Source: Marchantia polymorpha subsp. ruderalis | Lineage: Eukaryota; Streptophyta; Marchantiopsida; Marchantiales; Marchantiaceae | DNA length: 64,000 bases | NCBI GenBank assembly: GCA_037833965.1 | Contig: AP031353.1 | Span: 3,598,501-3,662,500, forward strand | Direction: 5' to 3' | In this document: piece by piece, positions 33,111-45,248 of the stretch | How positions within the stretch are numbered: the stretch's first letter is position 1 | Layout of the letters: the number at the start of each line of letters is the position of its first letter | Translations under genes and position numbers: made by a program | Notes under the pieces: generated by a model | What the model was told of the DNA's origin: nothing | The model's database searches: none | What the model saw: the letters and a program-made list of their open reading frames with translations, nothing else

Positions 33111-33243
33111 ACTATGCAGCGCCACCCCTTCTTATTTGCACGCACCTATCTAACTCGGTGCGTGTAGGCAAGAATAAATAGAAGAGTTCTAGCTCAAGGG
33201 TAGAGTAGAATTGAACTCTACGGCATGAGAAAAGAATTAGCAG

Positions 33244-33357
33244 GAGTACTTGAATGTACTCTCTGGATGAAATTGAACGGGCTTGCAAGAGCCTGTTCAA
33301 CTTCATCGGTTCAATAGAAATTTCGAGGTCGTCTAGCTGCTCCAAATGTTGGAGCAG
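33244..33357. repeat. Three consecutive hairpins downstream of PPO copy 2
   Basis: GAGTAC/GTACTC (33244-33261); an imperfect long stem GATGAA..TTGAAC.GGCT to its complement (33266-33307); and CTGCTCCAA/TTGGAGCAG with a 3-base loop (33337-33357). Unit 1 lost this region and unit 3 has no clear equivalent, so it may be an inserted fold-back. Confidence 0.6.
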
Positions 33358-33501
33358 TGAATGAATTGCAGGGTATCTATGGCAAGTGAGCCCGGAATTA
33401 TTCACTTAAATCGCCAGCTCCTACTGACCATCCTATGTATGACTATTCCCAGTCTGATAGTCAATCCAAAATCATCAAATTGCTATGAGTTCATGCAAGC
33501 T

Positions 33502-33533
33502 CGACGAACTGATTATCATTAATCAGTTCGTCG
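33502..33533 (-). terminator. 14-bp hairpin 46 bp beyond the PPO copy 2 stop
   Basis: Perfect stem CGACGAACTGATTA / TAATCAGTTCGTCG with loop TCAT. The homologous hairpin at 40959-40990 lies at exactly the same distance from the copy 3 stop. It may be a 3'-UTR structure or processing signal; calling it a terminator is inference. Confidence 0.45.
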
Positions 33534-33578
33534 TCGCTTCCGAGAACATGAATGCGCGTAGTATCTTCTACCTACGCA

Positions 33579-34778
33579 TTAAGGAGCCCTTGGGCTGGTG
33601 GAGTTGTCGAAGAAGATCCAACTCGCGTCATTCACCTTCTCGTACCTGTACCCGAGAGCATTCAAATCCAGAAAGTCCCTCACTCTGACTCTCCTCATCA
33701 CTGAATTCTCATCCCAGAAGAGAAATGTTGCATTGAGCCAGTCTGGGTCAGTCGGATCGTCATTGCCGTAGCCCAACTTGCGCCAGACGCTCCAGAGTCG
33801 CTCCATGTTTGCATGGAAAGGGTAAAATAGAGGGTCAATGGGCGCAGTAATGGGCTGCAGCATCCATCCTCCGATCCAAGCGTGCAGCGTATTGTGGGGT
33901 ACCAACTCGATCGTACCAGCTCCTACCGCTGGGATCAGAATTTGTGCGTCTCCGACTCTGTAAGTCTTCCCGATGAAGTTGGTGGTATTTGCGAGGGTGA
34001 TCATCGATCTGTGCATGACTTCTCGGTTCATCCGCGTTTGTTCCTCCACGGTGTTGTTGGGCCAGGCAGGAGGTCCCAGAAGAGGGTTAAAGTTGTACGC
34101 ATAGTCCACGGCCCTGTTGGGGTCGAAGGCCCTGACTGAGCGATTAGCTTCAAATGTTGCTTTCGACGGATCGTTGTACATCGGCGGCACGAAATGACCA
34201 GCCTTGTAGCAGCCACGGGATCCATGTCTTGGCGTCGCTGTGACACTGTTGTCGAAATTCCAGAAATGAAGACTGAATTCGGGATCTCCGAGCAACTTCT
34301 GCAAAATCCTCTCGTGAAAGTACACGAACATGCGGTGCCAGGGCAGGAAGAGCCAGTTCAAGTGAACGTCGATGGTGAGGTTGGTGGAGCCGTCTTGGAG
34401 GAAGGAGCCCGTCCCGTAGGCACAGTGAATCGCGTTCTGCCTTTTGAAAGAGCGCGGATCACTGTCTGGAAGAGCCCGCATCAGAACATATCCTTTCTCC
34501 AACTTCCGCAAATACGTCTGTAGCTCATGGCCGCTGAGACATTGTAAAGCCTTCCTGACCCTCAAAGGTTTAGAGGCATCGTATTTCGGACGGAAATCGA
34601 CAATGGGTCCATCAATGACCTTGGGAGGGCAGCAATCAGATGGAATTCCGGCCCAACTCCCTGGGCGGCACGCTCTAAATGTTTCCCTGGTGATGGTGAT
34701 AGGCGCTGCTAGAGTGGTTGTCAGCAGAATGGAGAGCAAACATTGAATGAAGAGAACTGGGACCACAGTTGACATCAT
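33579..34778 (-). CDS. Secreted polyphenol oxidase (catechol oxidase/tyrosinase family), copy 2
   Basis: This intact, intronless 399-aa protein should oxidise o-diphenols to quinones with a type-3 copper pair. Residues 1-25 form a signal peptide (cleavage probably after TTLA), indicating secretion or the vacuole and not the usual angiosperm plastid. CuA histidines are H118, H139 and H148 (HCAYG, VHLNW, PWHRM); CuB are H295, H299 and H322 (PHNTLH, FHANMERLW). Disulfide cysteines C37, C49, C50 and C119 are present. The position of the thioether Cys (HCAYC in angiosperms) is Gly122. A DWL-type domain follows (PDWLNATFLFWDEN, VRDFLDLNALGYRYE), but the C-terminal KFDV lid domain is absent, explaining the short length. 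There are several N-glycosylation sequons. Tandem paralogues lie at 5032 and 41036. Confidence 0.92.
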   Translation of the reverse strand: MMSTVVPVLFIQCLLSILLTTTLAAPITITRETFRACRPGSWAGIPSDCCPPKVIDGPIVDFRPKYDASKPLRVRKALQCLSGHELQTYLRKLEKGYVLMRALPDSDPRSFKRQNAIHCAYGTGSFLQDGSTNLTIDVHLNWLFLPWHRMFVYFHERILQKLLGDPEFSLHFWNFDNSVTATPRHGSRGCYKAGHFVPPMYNDPSKATFEANRSVRAFDPNRAVDYAYNFNPLLGPPAWPNNTVEEQTRMNREVMHRSMITLANTTNFIGKTYRVGDAQILIPAVGAGTIELVPHNTLHAWIGGWMLQPITAPIDPLFYPFHANMERLWSVWRKLGYGNDDPTDPDWLNATFLFWDENSVMRRVRVRDFLDLNALGYRYEKVNDASWIFFDNSTSPRAP

Positions 34779-35300
34779 TATGTGTAAAACGTACGGTGGA
34801 ATGCTATAGAATCTCTGAAATCTCTAAAATCGTCCTGTGGATGACACCACATATGACATGGAGCGTACCACACTGCACTCCCGAGTCTTCTGCCGATGTA
34901 AATGTTGGTACACTTCGACTCCTCCCTGAACAAAACACCAGCAAAGACATGGTTTCGTTGCCATTGTATTCCAATCAGAAGTCTAAATCACAGATTTTGT
35001 TACGACTGAGCATGGAAACACAGATTGCGAGGTTCTAATGTCAGATGTAAAAGATTGCAGAGCTGGCCATTCCACTATAATATCTGGATCGCATGAACGA
35101 TTTTGTGAATATATTCTTTACGCAAGTCTATTTGCAGAAGATAAGAAGATGGAAATGTAAGTACAGATACTAGAGTGGAGTCGCAGCTTGAAACAAATTT
35201 CTTCTACGAGGTACATGAGCGGGCAATCAGAGGGCGATATATATAGAAGAAATGAAGAGAACATCTCATAGCAAGAGAAGCTGTTATGACGTCCATTTAC

Positions 35301-35402
35301 CTGGAGCTCCGGGCTGAAGTGATTATGAACTGATGGTGAGCTCGTGGTCTTGGGATAGATAGGACTATCGAAGTCCCAAGCCACGGATGAGAGTTCACTC
35401 AT
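35301..35402 (-). other. Conserved exon-like block with 5' splice site upstream of PPO copy 2
   Basis: ATG at 35402 opens MSELSSVAWDFDSPIYPK; the block ends CAG|GTAAAT. A 41-bp inverted repeat at 35344-35384 matches those at 6151-6191 and 42788-42828, about 480-570 bp upstream of each oxidase ATG. It is a candidate leader exon or upstream ORF of the oxidase. Confidence 0.4.
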
Positions 35403-36510
35403 GAAATCTCAGATTTTATTGACTTACGAAGGGCGAGTGTATCCATTAGAATACTGACGATCGAATCTCATTCAAATTCGCATAGTCACATTTACGACAT
35501 TAGCGCGGAAGAAATAAGTAAACAATACTGGAGCAGACCTCGATACTTTCGGGAGATATCTACAGCAACTGTTGGCTATTGAGGTAAGGAGACAAAAGCC
35601 AAAAGCGAATTTGGACAGCAGAATAAACTGAGCTGGCGATAGCAGTGAATATTCACGTGGGTGTAGTAGCGAATGACGACTATAGAAATAAATATAGTAT
35701 ACAGTAACGTATCGAGAGCTTTCCTCACATGAACTTTTGCTTGTGACGTGAAACTATGCTGATAGTTCTCTGTTGTACGGAAAGACCTCAGGCTGCGACT
35801 ATTCTTGGCATGAAAGAACCTCGCAAGCCTCGTTGACTGAGCTCTATGAATTTCGAAATATTTTATTCGGATTGTCGTGTGCAAGCTATGAATCAGCTGA
35901 TTCCAATATAAACAGGTACAGTACGGGACGGTCGGTCGAAGACCAGACGAGAAATCCATATCCGTATATCATGCATAGATCAGTTCGAAGCACTGCTGTT
36001 TCTGCCGTGTTCACTCTATCTGGGAGTCGCAACTTCTCTCTGAGCTCCCATGACCATCAATGATTGAAGGGGAGTGTGGGCTGGCACTCAGTCTGATTCG
36101 AAATGTGTCCGCATCGAAATTCATTTAAGCACACATCCTCCAAATTTGCCGTGAAGGCTTGTGGTCCTTTGGACTCACGCGCCGGAACGATGCAACAACA
36201 GGCCTGTCCACTGGAAATTGTATATATTCATAAAGTGTATATAACCCTCGGATAATGGCGATCCGCAGTCATGTCTGATCATGCTGTGAGCGGTGCCAAC
36301 ACCTGATTCTTCCTTTTGTGTTTGATTCTTCTGCAAAGGCAGTGCCAGCAAATGGCGAGTGGTGGCTAACACGTTGGATCTGTGCTTGGTCCACGGGACA
36401 TTTTAAACCGCCGTGAATTGATAATAATGATTGATTATTAATTATTCGGCTTTACGGGTCCTGTGGCGGGTTTTGGGATTTCCACCCAGAAGTTGGCGCT
36501 TGGCCTTGGC

Positions 36511-39500
36511 TTTCGGCCATGACAGCAGGCCTGCTAGTGGCATCAGCCGGCTCAGGGCACTTGAAGGACTGGAGGTTCAGGGTTAAAGCAGCTCGGTGGA
36601 TATTCTCCATTTCACGGTGCTTTCTTAGTTGGTCGCAACTGGTCAAGATCGAACCAAAGAATCACAAAACGCTGAATTTATAAGGGTAGGATAGGGTTAA
36701 CTCTATAGTCACAGAATTAATAATTCTTTATCAGGCATTCTAATATATTAGACAAACTAGGTAAACAATCTACGAATTATAAAATATATTTTTTATTATA
36801 ATATAATATAATATAAAAATATACAAAGGTGGTCAAACAAGATATCAACTTTGGTGAGAAAAGAAACCTTGCAATGAAGTTAGTTGAGCTAACAGACAAG
36901 AAACATTTGAGGCGAGTATTAATGTGTCCTAATTTTCGAGACACAAAGTCAGTTCTACGTTGTAATGACTTAAGAGAATTGTTGTTCACTCAAGCTTTGA
37001 AAAATACTGCCGCTTTAAAGAGATGTGCATAATCCTTTGCTTCCATACAACGTATGTAACATTATGGTAATTATCAAGTATATTTTGCTTTATACTTTGA
37101 CGCATTGACTTTAATGTAAACAATTTAATATTTTTGAGTAAAAATCTTTCTATTTATGTTGATACACCATAATACTCCAAAATTAAAGCTGTGGACAAAA
37201 TTGATCATCCTCAAGATACTCCATATTGTAGTAGGTATCAACAATGACCATTTGGACTCCCTTATGTGAAGATAAACGAACTGAACGGTAGAAAAATCTT
37301 CCACAAAGAATGCCTGGAGCCAAGTATCTATGGTTATTTCAAATCGTCTAGCAATGGATACACGAAGATTACTATTCTTCAAAATAAGACTATAGTAATT
37401 GTCATGATATGCAAAACCATTGACTTCGGTTTCTTCTTTTTGTATCATCTTTGTTTATAGGAAATTGCTCTGATATTGAAAATCAACAAAAGTTTTTTTT
37501 CACTCTTCTCCACAAGTACATCACAATGTCTCTCCCTAATAATTAGTTAGATACGTATAAAATCATTTGATCATTCAGTCTATAAACTTGATATGTCTTC
37601 TGAAGGAATGAGATCCAAAGTCTAGATATTACAATGGTAGCTAATAAATTGCAAGTATATAATGCATATTATTTTTTGTATACTAAAACATACAAGTCAA
37701 TGTAAACATACATAGAACTGAATGAGACATTCTTCCTAAACTCTAGATATTTGCATGAGAGCATGTGAGAAACTTTCAGTACGAAAACGGTGCGAGTATA
37801 AGTAATAATAGGCGAGTAATGTAGAGAATACCCTTAAGGAATCATGAGCAGAAGCAGTTGGGCATGCAAGCCCGTTCCTATGAAGAGGCATCACCAAGAA
37901 GATTGAGGTCCAAGATGTTATCAAAATCAATTTTGATTATGTATCATCTGGCATGTACGTGCCATTGATTTTGTAGCTTGATTAGACTGCATACAAATTG
38001 CAAAGATTGGAGTTGTCTATAGCGGTATTATGTTTACCAGGTGCTGTATGAGAGGTTTTGAGAAACTGAGAAACTAAGAAACAGAATCGATGTTGGCTTA
38101 AATTTGATATGAATTCAAAAATCAAATTCATTACTTATTATAAAACCTAAAATTATAAACTATTACATAAATCTAGTAGATAACTTTTAGTATATCTTAC
38201 TTATCTATTTTTTTCCATTTCAAAATATCTCTCAGAATTTGCAACCACAAGTTGATGAGAAAGAAACGGGCATGTTTATTTTATTGATAGAACTTGTATT
38301 TTGATATATCATCACTTTAAGAAAAGTTTTGAATCAGTGGATGATCTTTAAGAGTATAATATATCTTTATATGAAAATTACCTGCAAATTTATTAAAAAA
38401 ATAAAAATTAATCAGATTTAATATTATGATTTTATAAGCATTTTCATTCGAAGTAGATTTTAGGAAACCTTAAAATCGTACTTATTGATAAAAAGGTAAT
38501 TTGACTTTTATTACATTTACTTTGTAAACTTTTCAAAAATTAATAAAACAAAATCTGTTAACAAATCAAAATGATCTTTCTAAGATTTTTATAAAATGAC
38601 AGGCTTTTCATATTAATTCTATTGATATTAATTAACTGTTTAATTTCAAATCTTTTAATTTGAATGTGATTGAAGCTTACGATATATTTTTTTTTAAAAT
38701 CGAAAATAGAATGATTTGTTGTGAAGAAAAACGCAGGTGTCGAATATTCATGATTCCTTTTTATTAATAATTTATCAGTTGATTGGCATGATTTTTTCTC
38801 CTCAGTTTTATTTTACAATGTTCTTAATACATTTTGGAATTAGCTATTTTATACATTAAGTTCAAATATTTAATTCCAAAAAATATTATTAATCTGAATA
38901 ATGAAGTTTAATTTAAAAATTGTTAGTATTTTTCGTTCTATGAACCATATTTAATTCAAGAATTCAAAATAAATATGACTGAAAAATAAACCTATATTAA
39001 AATCCCACAAATTTGCAATATCACGCAGAAGTCAAGATATACAATTGATTGAAGTTCAAATCAAAGAAATGTGCTTGAGCTATCAAACTCATTGTTTTGA
39101 TTTTTATGATTAAGACTTTTTCTACCATACAATGGTAGATGAGTATTTTTACAACTCTAATAAAAGCGGATACATCAAATCATACATAGAATTCACTTCA
39201 CAAGGTATGAAAACTTCCACTTAAGTACATTTTTCAATTTTTGCAGAGCGTCCTTATCCAGGAGTACAAAATTGAAATTTATAGAGAAAGGTGTTTCCAA
39301 CATGGGAAATTAATTTAGATATGATTTTTGCATCCATTTTGGAAATTTACCTCTATAATTTGTATAGTCAACGATGAATTAATATCTGCATGTAATGAAA
39401 TTTATTTTTCCCACTCTCAGACAGTGAGCGTGTTGGATAGCGATGTCGTTCCTTAGCACAAGCTTCTGACAGAATTCTTGGCTGATCAGCCCTCTAATTT

Positions 39501-40330
39501 AACTTCCTCGTGACCGACGTAAGTATATGCAGTTAACTGCTACTGATATTATCATTTTAATAAACAGGTATCCATATCCAGCCAAGATTGTTCAGGTTTT
39601 GTATGAGGCTTGCAGTGGGCATTCTTTCACTTCCTCTTCACCAATATTATTTTGATTTAATGCATCACTATGCTCATACTATACGAAATTGGATTCTTCT
39701 GTATGCATCAGATTTTACTTTACTTCTGACCATATTATCCACTTTCCGAAATGGGAACGTTTACATTAGCACGATCAAAACTGAGGTATTAGTCTGAAAT
39801 AAGAGGCAATATGCCTTGCAGCTAATAATTTAGCAGGTTCAGGTAGCACTCTTGATTGAATCTCATACAAGTCCTCTACTTATTTTCTTCTTAAGATGCA
39901 TTGAATATGCATATGGAACAAGATGCTTTAGATTTTCTTCTTTGAATGCATTGAATATGAAATAGCTTCTGTTCCTGATCAGGTCCCATGGACATATCTA
40001 CAATTCCAGCCTTGTAGCTGAGTACCCATCTGTATTCAGAGATCTTCAGGGGATTAGCAGAACCCGAGAACACGGCTCCAATCTTGGGCTGTACACAATG
40101 CATACATCATCGAGAATGTCCCGTGCGCTCCTGATTTTCCGTGTTTGCTGCATTTCTTAGTTAAAATGGGCATAGCTTTCCATCCAACCATCACCATGTA
40201 TATTTGTCTGCAATCAATCTTCCCATCTAAAATTTGAAGCTCCATGGCTTCTACATGCTACTCCAGACCGTAGGTGCGTCCGTACTAAATGTGTACACTC
40301 TCATGGGTTCGCGATGAACTCACAATCAAA
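36511..40330. other. Long AT-rich intergenic region, no supported gene
   Basis: Mostly AT-rich with stops in all frames. A 66-codon plus-strand frame at 36832-37032 (NFGEKRNLAMKLVELTDKK) and broken minus-strand frames at 39891-40245 look somewhat protein-like but match no family known to me. They may be exons or pseudo-exons. The core 37900-39500 is very AT-rich, and I see nothing in it. Confidence 0.5.
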
Positions 40331-40958
40331 AAGTGAATCAACATTTTTTTGTATCACTTAGCCAAGTTCGACTTTATCAAGGTTTATTTTCTCCAAATAC
40401 ACCTCCAAACACATTTTTCTGCTCTCCTCACTTGTTAAATGTTCTCTACAAGTCGAGCGTTTTCATTAAAACTTCAAGAGGATCCTCTCCCCAACTGAAT
40501 GCTACTTTGTGTATGGTTGTAGTTCGATTTCATCATTCGATGGCCTTCACTGAAGTGACTCTACCTTTCGAAATTGTTCACAGTACATTGATAGTTCAGC
40601 CTTGTCCTATGGGCGGCACCCTTAGTTAGGTGCACGCACTCACCTATCTAAAGGCAAGATCAAAGACAAGAGTTATTGCTCAAGTGTAGAGCAATATTCA
40701 AATCAAGCATAAAATTCACAAGACTGCTTGTAAGTTCTTTCCATATGACGTTTAAGGAGCTTGAGACAGCAGAAACTTGGGGGCCGCTCGGAACTGCGTC
40801 AGAGGTGGGAACAAAGAATGAATTGCAAGGTATCTATGACAAATTAGCCTGGGATTATTCACTAAAATCGCCTGCTGCTGCTGTCTATCCAATGTATGAC
40901 TATTCCCAGTCTGATTGTCAATCCAAAATCATCAAATTGCTATGAGTTCATGTAAGCT

Positions 40959-40990
40959 CGACGAACTGATCATCATTAATTAGTTCGTCG
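40959..40990 (-). terminator. Hairpin 46 bp beyond the PPO copy 3 stop
   Basis: CGACGAACTGATCA / TAATTAGTTCGTCG with loop TCAT. Against copy 2 the stem keeps 12 standard pairs, one G·U-type pair and one mismatch. Spacing to the stop codon is conserved. Confidence 0.4.
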
Positions 40991-41035
40991 TCGCTTCCGA
41001 GAACATGAATGATCGTAGTGTCTTCTACCTACGCA

Positions 41036-42247
41036 TTAAGGAGCACTTGAGCTCGTGGAGTTGTCGAAGAAGATCCAACTCGCGTCATTCACTTCCTCAT
41101 ATCTGTACCCGAGGGCATTCAAATCCAGAAAGTCCCTCACTTTGACTCTCCTCATCACTGCATTCTCATCCCAGAAGAGAAATGTTGCATCGAGCCAGTC
41201 TGGGTCAGTCGGATCGTCATGGCCGTAGCCCAACTTGCGCCAGACGCTCCAGAGTCGCTCCATGTTCGCATGGAAAGGGTAAAAGATTGGGTCGATTGGC
41301 GCAGTGATGGGCTGCAGCATCCATCCTCCGATCCAGACGTGCAGCGTATTGTGGGGCCATCTTTCGATGGTACCTGCTCCTGTCGCTGGAATAATGACTC
41401 GCGTGTCTCCGACTCTGTATGGCTTCCCGATGAAGCTGGTGGTGTTTCCGAGCGTGATCACCGACCTGTGCATGACTTCTCTGTTCCTGCGCGTTTGTTC
41501 CTCGAGGGTACGGTTGGGGAACGGAGGGATGGGCGCTGAAAGTGGAACTCTTTGCGAGAGGTCGAGCGACAGGTCCACGGGCCTATTGGGCTCGAAGGCC
41601 TTGGATGAGCGATTTGGTTCAAATGTTGCTTTCGATGGATCGCTGTATATCGGAGGCATGAAATGACCAGCCTTGTAGCAGCCGTGGGATCCATGCCTTG
41701 GCGTCGCTGTGACGCTGTTGTCGAAATTCCAGAAATGAAGACTGAATTCGGGATCTCCGAGCAACTTCTGCAAAATCCTCTCGTGAAAGTACACGAACAT
41801 GCGGTGCCAGGGCAGGAAGAGCCAATTCAAGTGAATGTCGATGGTGAGGTTGGTGGAGCCATCCTGGACGAAGGAGCCCGTCCCGTAGGCACAATGAATC
41901 GCGTTCTGCCTTTTGAAAGAGCGCGGATCACTGTCTGGAAGAGCGCGCATCAGAGCGTATCCTCTCTCCAACTTCCTCGTATAGGTCTCCAGCTCATGGC
42001 CGCTGAGACATTGTAAGGCCTTCCTGACCCTCAAAGGTTTAGAAGCATCGAATGTCGGGCAGAAATCAACAATCGGTCCTTTTATGAGCTTGGGAGGGCA
42101 GCAATCAGATGGAATTCCCCCCCAAGTTCCCGGGCGACAAGTTCTAAACGTTTCCCTGGTGATGGTGATGGGACCTGCTAGAGTGGTTGTCACGACAATT
42201 GAAAGGAGAATTTGGATGAAGAGTATCGGGACCACAGTTGAAGTCAT
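41036..42247 (-). CDS. Secreted polyphenol oxidase (catechol oxidase/tyrosinase family), copy 3
   Basis: A 403-aa intronless paralogue of the 33579 gene. The start at 42247 (MTSTVVPILF) is chosen by alignment; the frame extends to an ATG at 42364, but that extension would bury the signal peptide. The signal peptide ends near TTTLAG. All six copper histidines are present (HCAYG, IHLNW, PWHRM; PHNTLH, FHANMERLW), as are the disulfide Cys (FRTC, DCCPP, HCAY) and the DWL-type domain. The thioether Cys is again Gly, and no KFDV domain is present. Differences from copy 2 cluster in the middle (PNRPVDLSLDLSQRVPLSAP), a loop between CuA and CuB. It is probably functional with a distinct substrate range; that is inference. 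Confidence 0.92.
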   Translation of the reverse strand: MTSTVVPILFIQILLSIVVTTTLAGPITITRETFRTCRPGTWGGIPSDCCPPKLIKGPIVDFCPTFDASKPLRVRKALQCLSGHELETYTRKLERGYALMRALPDSDPRSFKRQNAIHCAYGTGSFVQDGSTNLTIDIHLNWLFLPWHRMFVYFHERILQKLLGDPEFSLHFWNFDNSVTATPRHGSHGCYKAGHFMPPIYSDPSKATFEPNRSSKAFEPNRPVDLSLDLSQRVPLSAPIPPFPNRTLEEQTRRNREVMHRSVITLGNTTSFIGKPYRVGDTRVIIPATGAGTIERWPHNTLHVWIGGWMLQPITAPIDPIFYPFHANMERLWSVWRKLGYGHDDPTDPDWLDATFLFWDENAVMRRVKVRDFLDLNALGYRYEEVNDASWIFFDNSTSSSAP

Positions 42248-42744
42248 TATGGATAACGTACGGTGGAATGCTCTCAGACTTCTGTAGTCGAAGAATTGTC
42301 CTTCTGTTGATGGAAACACGATATACCTTGAGCATATGACACTGCACACACAAGTCTTCCACAAATGTCAATTTTCGCCGAAGTTCAGTCTACCCTGAAC
42401 AAAACATCAGCAAAGAAATGGTTCGTGCGCAGTTACGTTCCAATCAGAATCCTACTTCACATATCTTTGACGACTGAATACGAGAGCGTGCACTGCCAGG
42501 TAGCTAAGGTCAGATGTAAAAGATTGTAGAACTGGCAATTCGACAATAAAATCTGGATAGCATGAACGAGTATGTGCAATGAACTTTCAGCATGTGAAGA
42601 CAGAAATGCATAAGCTCAGAGACTAAAGTCGAGTTGCGACTAAATGCATAATTCTCGAATGAGGTATATGAGCGGTTAAGCAGAAAGCGTAATGTATAGA
42701 ATCAAAGAGAACATAGCAAGGGAATCTGTTAAACGCCCATGTAC

Positions 42745-42844
42745 CTGGAGTTTTGGGCTAAAGGAATTATGGACAGATGGCGAACTCGTGGTCTTGGGAT
42801 AGTCAGGACTATCGAAGTCCCAAGCCACTGACGAGAGTTAGATC
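42745..42844 (-). other. Conserved exon-like block upstream of PPO copy 3 (ATG frame lost)
   Basis: The reading LSSVAWDFDSPDYPKTTSSP...HNSFSPKLQ followed by CAG|GTACAT matches units 1 and 2, but the ATG near 42847 is followed at once by a stop. The inverted repeat 42788-42828 is kept. Amino-acid conservation without a conserved ATG argues for an internal exon over an upstream ORF. Confidence 0.35.
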
Positions 42845-44110
42845 ATGATTTCTCAGTCTTTATTGACTTCGGAAGAGTGAGTGTAAAGATTAGAGTATCG
42901 ACAATAGATTCTCCTTCAAAACGCTATTTCACGTTCAGGACATTAGCACAGAAGAATTTTATAAACAACATTGAAGCAGAAACGTTCATAGTATCGAGAT
43001 ATACCTGCAACAATGTTGACGGCGTGAGGAACTCCAACAAGGAGGTGGGAACGAAAGTTGAGTTTTTTTATTAGAATAATATTAGCTGGCGACAGCAGTG
43101 GCAGCTCTGAGTTTTCACGTGGATGTAGTTGCGAAGTTAGACATTATAAAAGAATCTCGATAATGCAGAAAAAAACTAGGATTGAATATTCAATACGCAT
43201 CGAGATTTTTCGTGTCATGAACTTCATCTTGTAATGTGCAAATATGCTGATCGTTTTCGATTGTACCGAAAGACCTCTAGGCTGCAACCGGGCATCAAAT
43301 ACTCTCTACGCATCGCAAGGTATGGCTCCTCCATGCACGAGGCACAGACTAAGCTTCATCATTGACGAAGTACCTTATCAAAATTCCCGTGTGTCAGGGG
43401 TCAATCAACTGAGCCCAAAGTAAGCAAGGAGATACAGTCTGGTATTTTCTGTCGAAGCCCAGACGAAGAACCCATATATATACATAATGGGTAAGTCATT
43501 TTGAGGCACTGCTGATTCTGCAGTGTTCAATTTACTTTGCAGACGCAAAGTAAAATGTATAATTTCTCTCTCAGCTCCCACGACCATCGTTCGGTGACCA
43601 TCATCCCAAATCGGTGTGTGGGCTGGCAATCCGTCTGAATCGAAATGGATCCGCATCAAAACTCGTCGAAGGACACATCTTCAATTCTGTCCCCGGATGG
43701 AGCCGTTCAGGCCTGTGGTCAGCGGACTTAACGAGCGAGGAAAAATGCAATGGATTGACGGACCTTCCCACTTGATTTTTGTATCCATGCATACATTTTA
43801 CAATTCATCTTGAGAACTGCAATCCACAGTCGGTGAATTATTTTTCTGTGAACTAGATAAAGTCACGAGTCTTCCCGGTCCTTTTTTTTTTCATTTGTAA
43901 TGGCATCTCCAGAAATAGCGACTAGTGGCTAACACTTTGGGTATGCGGTTGGCCCACGAGACGATCCAAATGGTCGTGAAAAAACGATTGTCATTTCATA
44001 TCATATGTCTATTAAATGAGTTGGCTTAGAAGATAGCAATAGATATGGGAAGACCCCATTTATTTTATTCGGCTTACGGGTCCTCTGGCGGGGTCGAAGA
44101 TTTCCACCCG

Positions 44111-45210
44111 GAGCTCGGTCGGTATCCTCCATTTTCACGGCGAGATCTTTGTTGAAAACTAAAACCTTGAACGGACTATCCCCGTAAAAGAAGCATTGGT
44201 TAGTGTGGCAACACAATGGGACGTAGGTTTAGTTGCACCCAAAATATCTGGGATAAACACTCTTCATACTATTACCAGAGCATATGCAGAAACATCTCCG
44301 GATGCTCTGGCAATAACTCTCTACAGAATATCCCAATGTCATGGTTATCTGCTGCTGATTCTAGAAAATTGGTTGTGAGATGTTTTGAGAAAGAGGACAA
44401 TTTTATTATAAGAGGAATACATGTCACATATATTTGTCCTTCAATGTCTACAGGATTTTGAATTCAATCTCAATAGCTCAATATACGTGTGATGCCATAA
44501 ACAAAACATGAACTGTATTTCCTTCTTGTACCTGTTCTCGATTTATCTACTGTTTTATGAAATCATCATGCTCCAAAACATGCTTTAATGTGTTAATTTT
44601 TATAACATCAATTGTCTCATGGACTTGCATCTCACATTTCATAGTAATATTTTATTCAAACTCTCATTGAGACAATCTTCAGTTTCTTTATTAAAATAAG
44701 TTTCTACTATGAACGAGAATTACACATTGTCTTCACCATACTCAATTTTGATTTCAATATCTTCAATTATATAGAGTCAAAATCTTATGTCACAGTTTGC
44801 TTTTTATTTTTGTAATTGGCTCTACTGGTCCCAAGAAGATAAACAGTTAGGATTTTTTTCATTTGATGCATTTCTTAGTTTCACCAACAATTATTTGATT
44901 ATCTTATGTTTTTTTCATGAATTTGAATTAATTACATTTAAGTTTCTTTTCCACTTTTTTTAATTCATACTGATCAATCTATACCTCAATAGCATCCATG
45001 GATGGAATTTTATCCTTTGGTTCTCCCACCATAATCAACCTATTTATCCTATTAAACAATATCAAATCCAACGCACTCTATCTTCATGTCAGCCATCTAG
45101 TTCAGTTAGATGCTTTTTCACTCAAACAAACATGTTCCTAGGAGTTCAAGAGATATTCTTCGCTTCTTTTACTCCTCTACTCTAGACGAAGCTATATCAC
45201 TCCTTACAGA

Positions 45211-45248
<38 letters not shown>

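Larger units (their letters stand above)
40690..44110. repeat. Polyphenol-oxidase duplication unit, copy 3
   Basis: Homologous to about 33360-36510: shared 3' flank with hairpin, oxidase gene, upstream exon-like block and inverted repeat, and a distal edge with TTATTCGGCTTACGGGTCCT near 44065 (unit 2 has the same at about 36443). It is more diverged from units 1 and 2 than they are from each other. Confidence 0.65.

Noticed and set aside
36832-37032. 66-codon frame starting near NFGEKRNLAMKLVEL
   Set aside because: Protein-like composition, but no family recognised and no supporting exons or splice sites.
39891-40245. Overlapping minus-strand frames with PKIGAVFSGSANPLKISEY
   Set aside because: Looks like a possible pseudo-exon, but I could not assign a family or join the frames convincingly.
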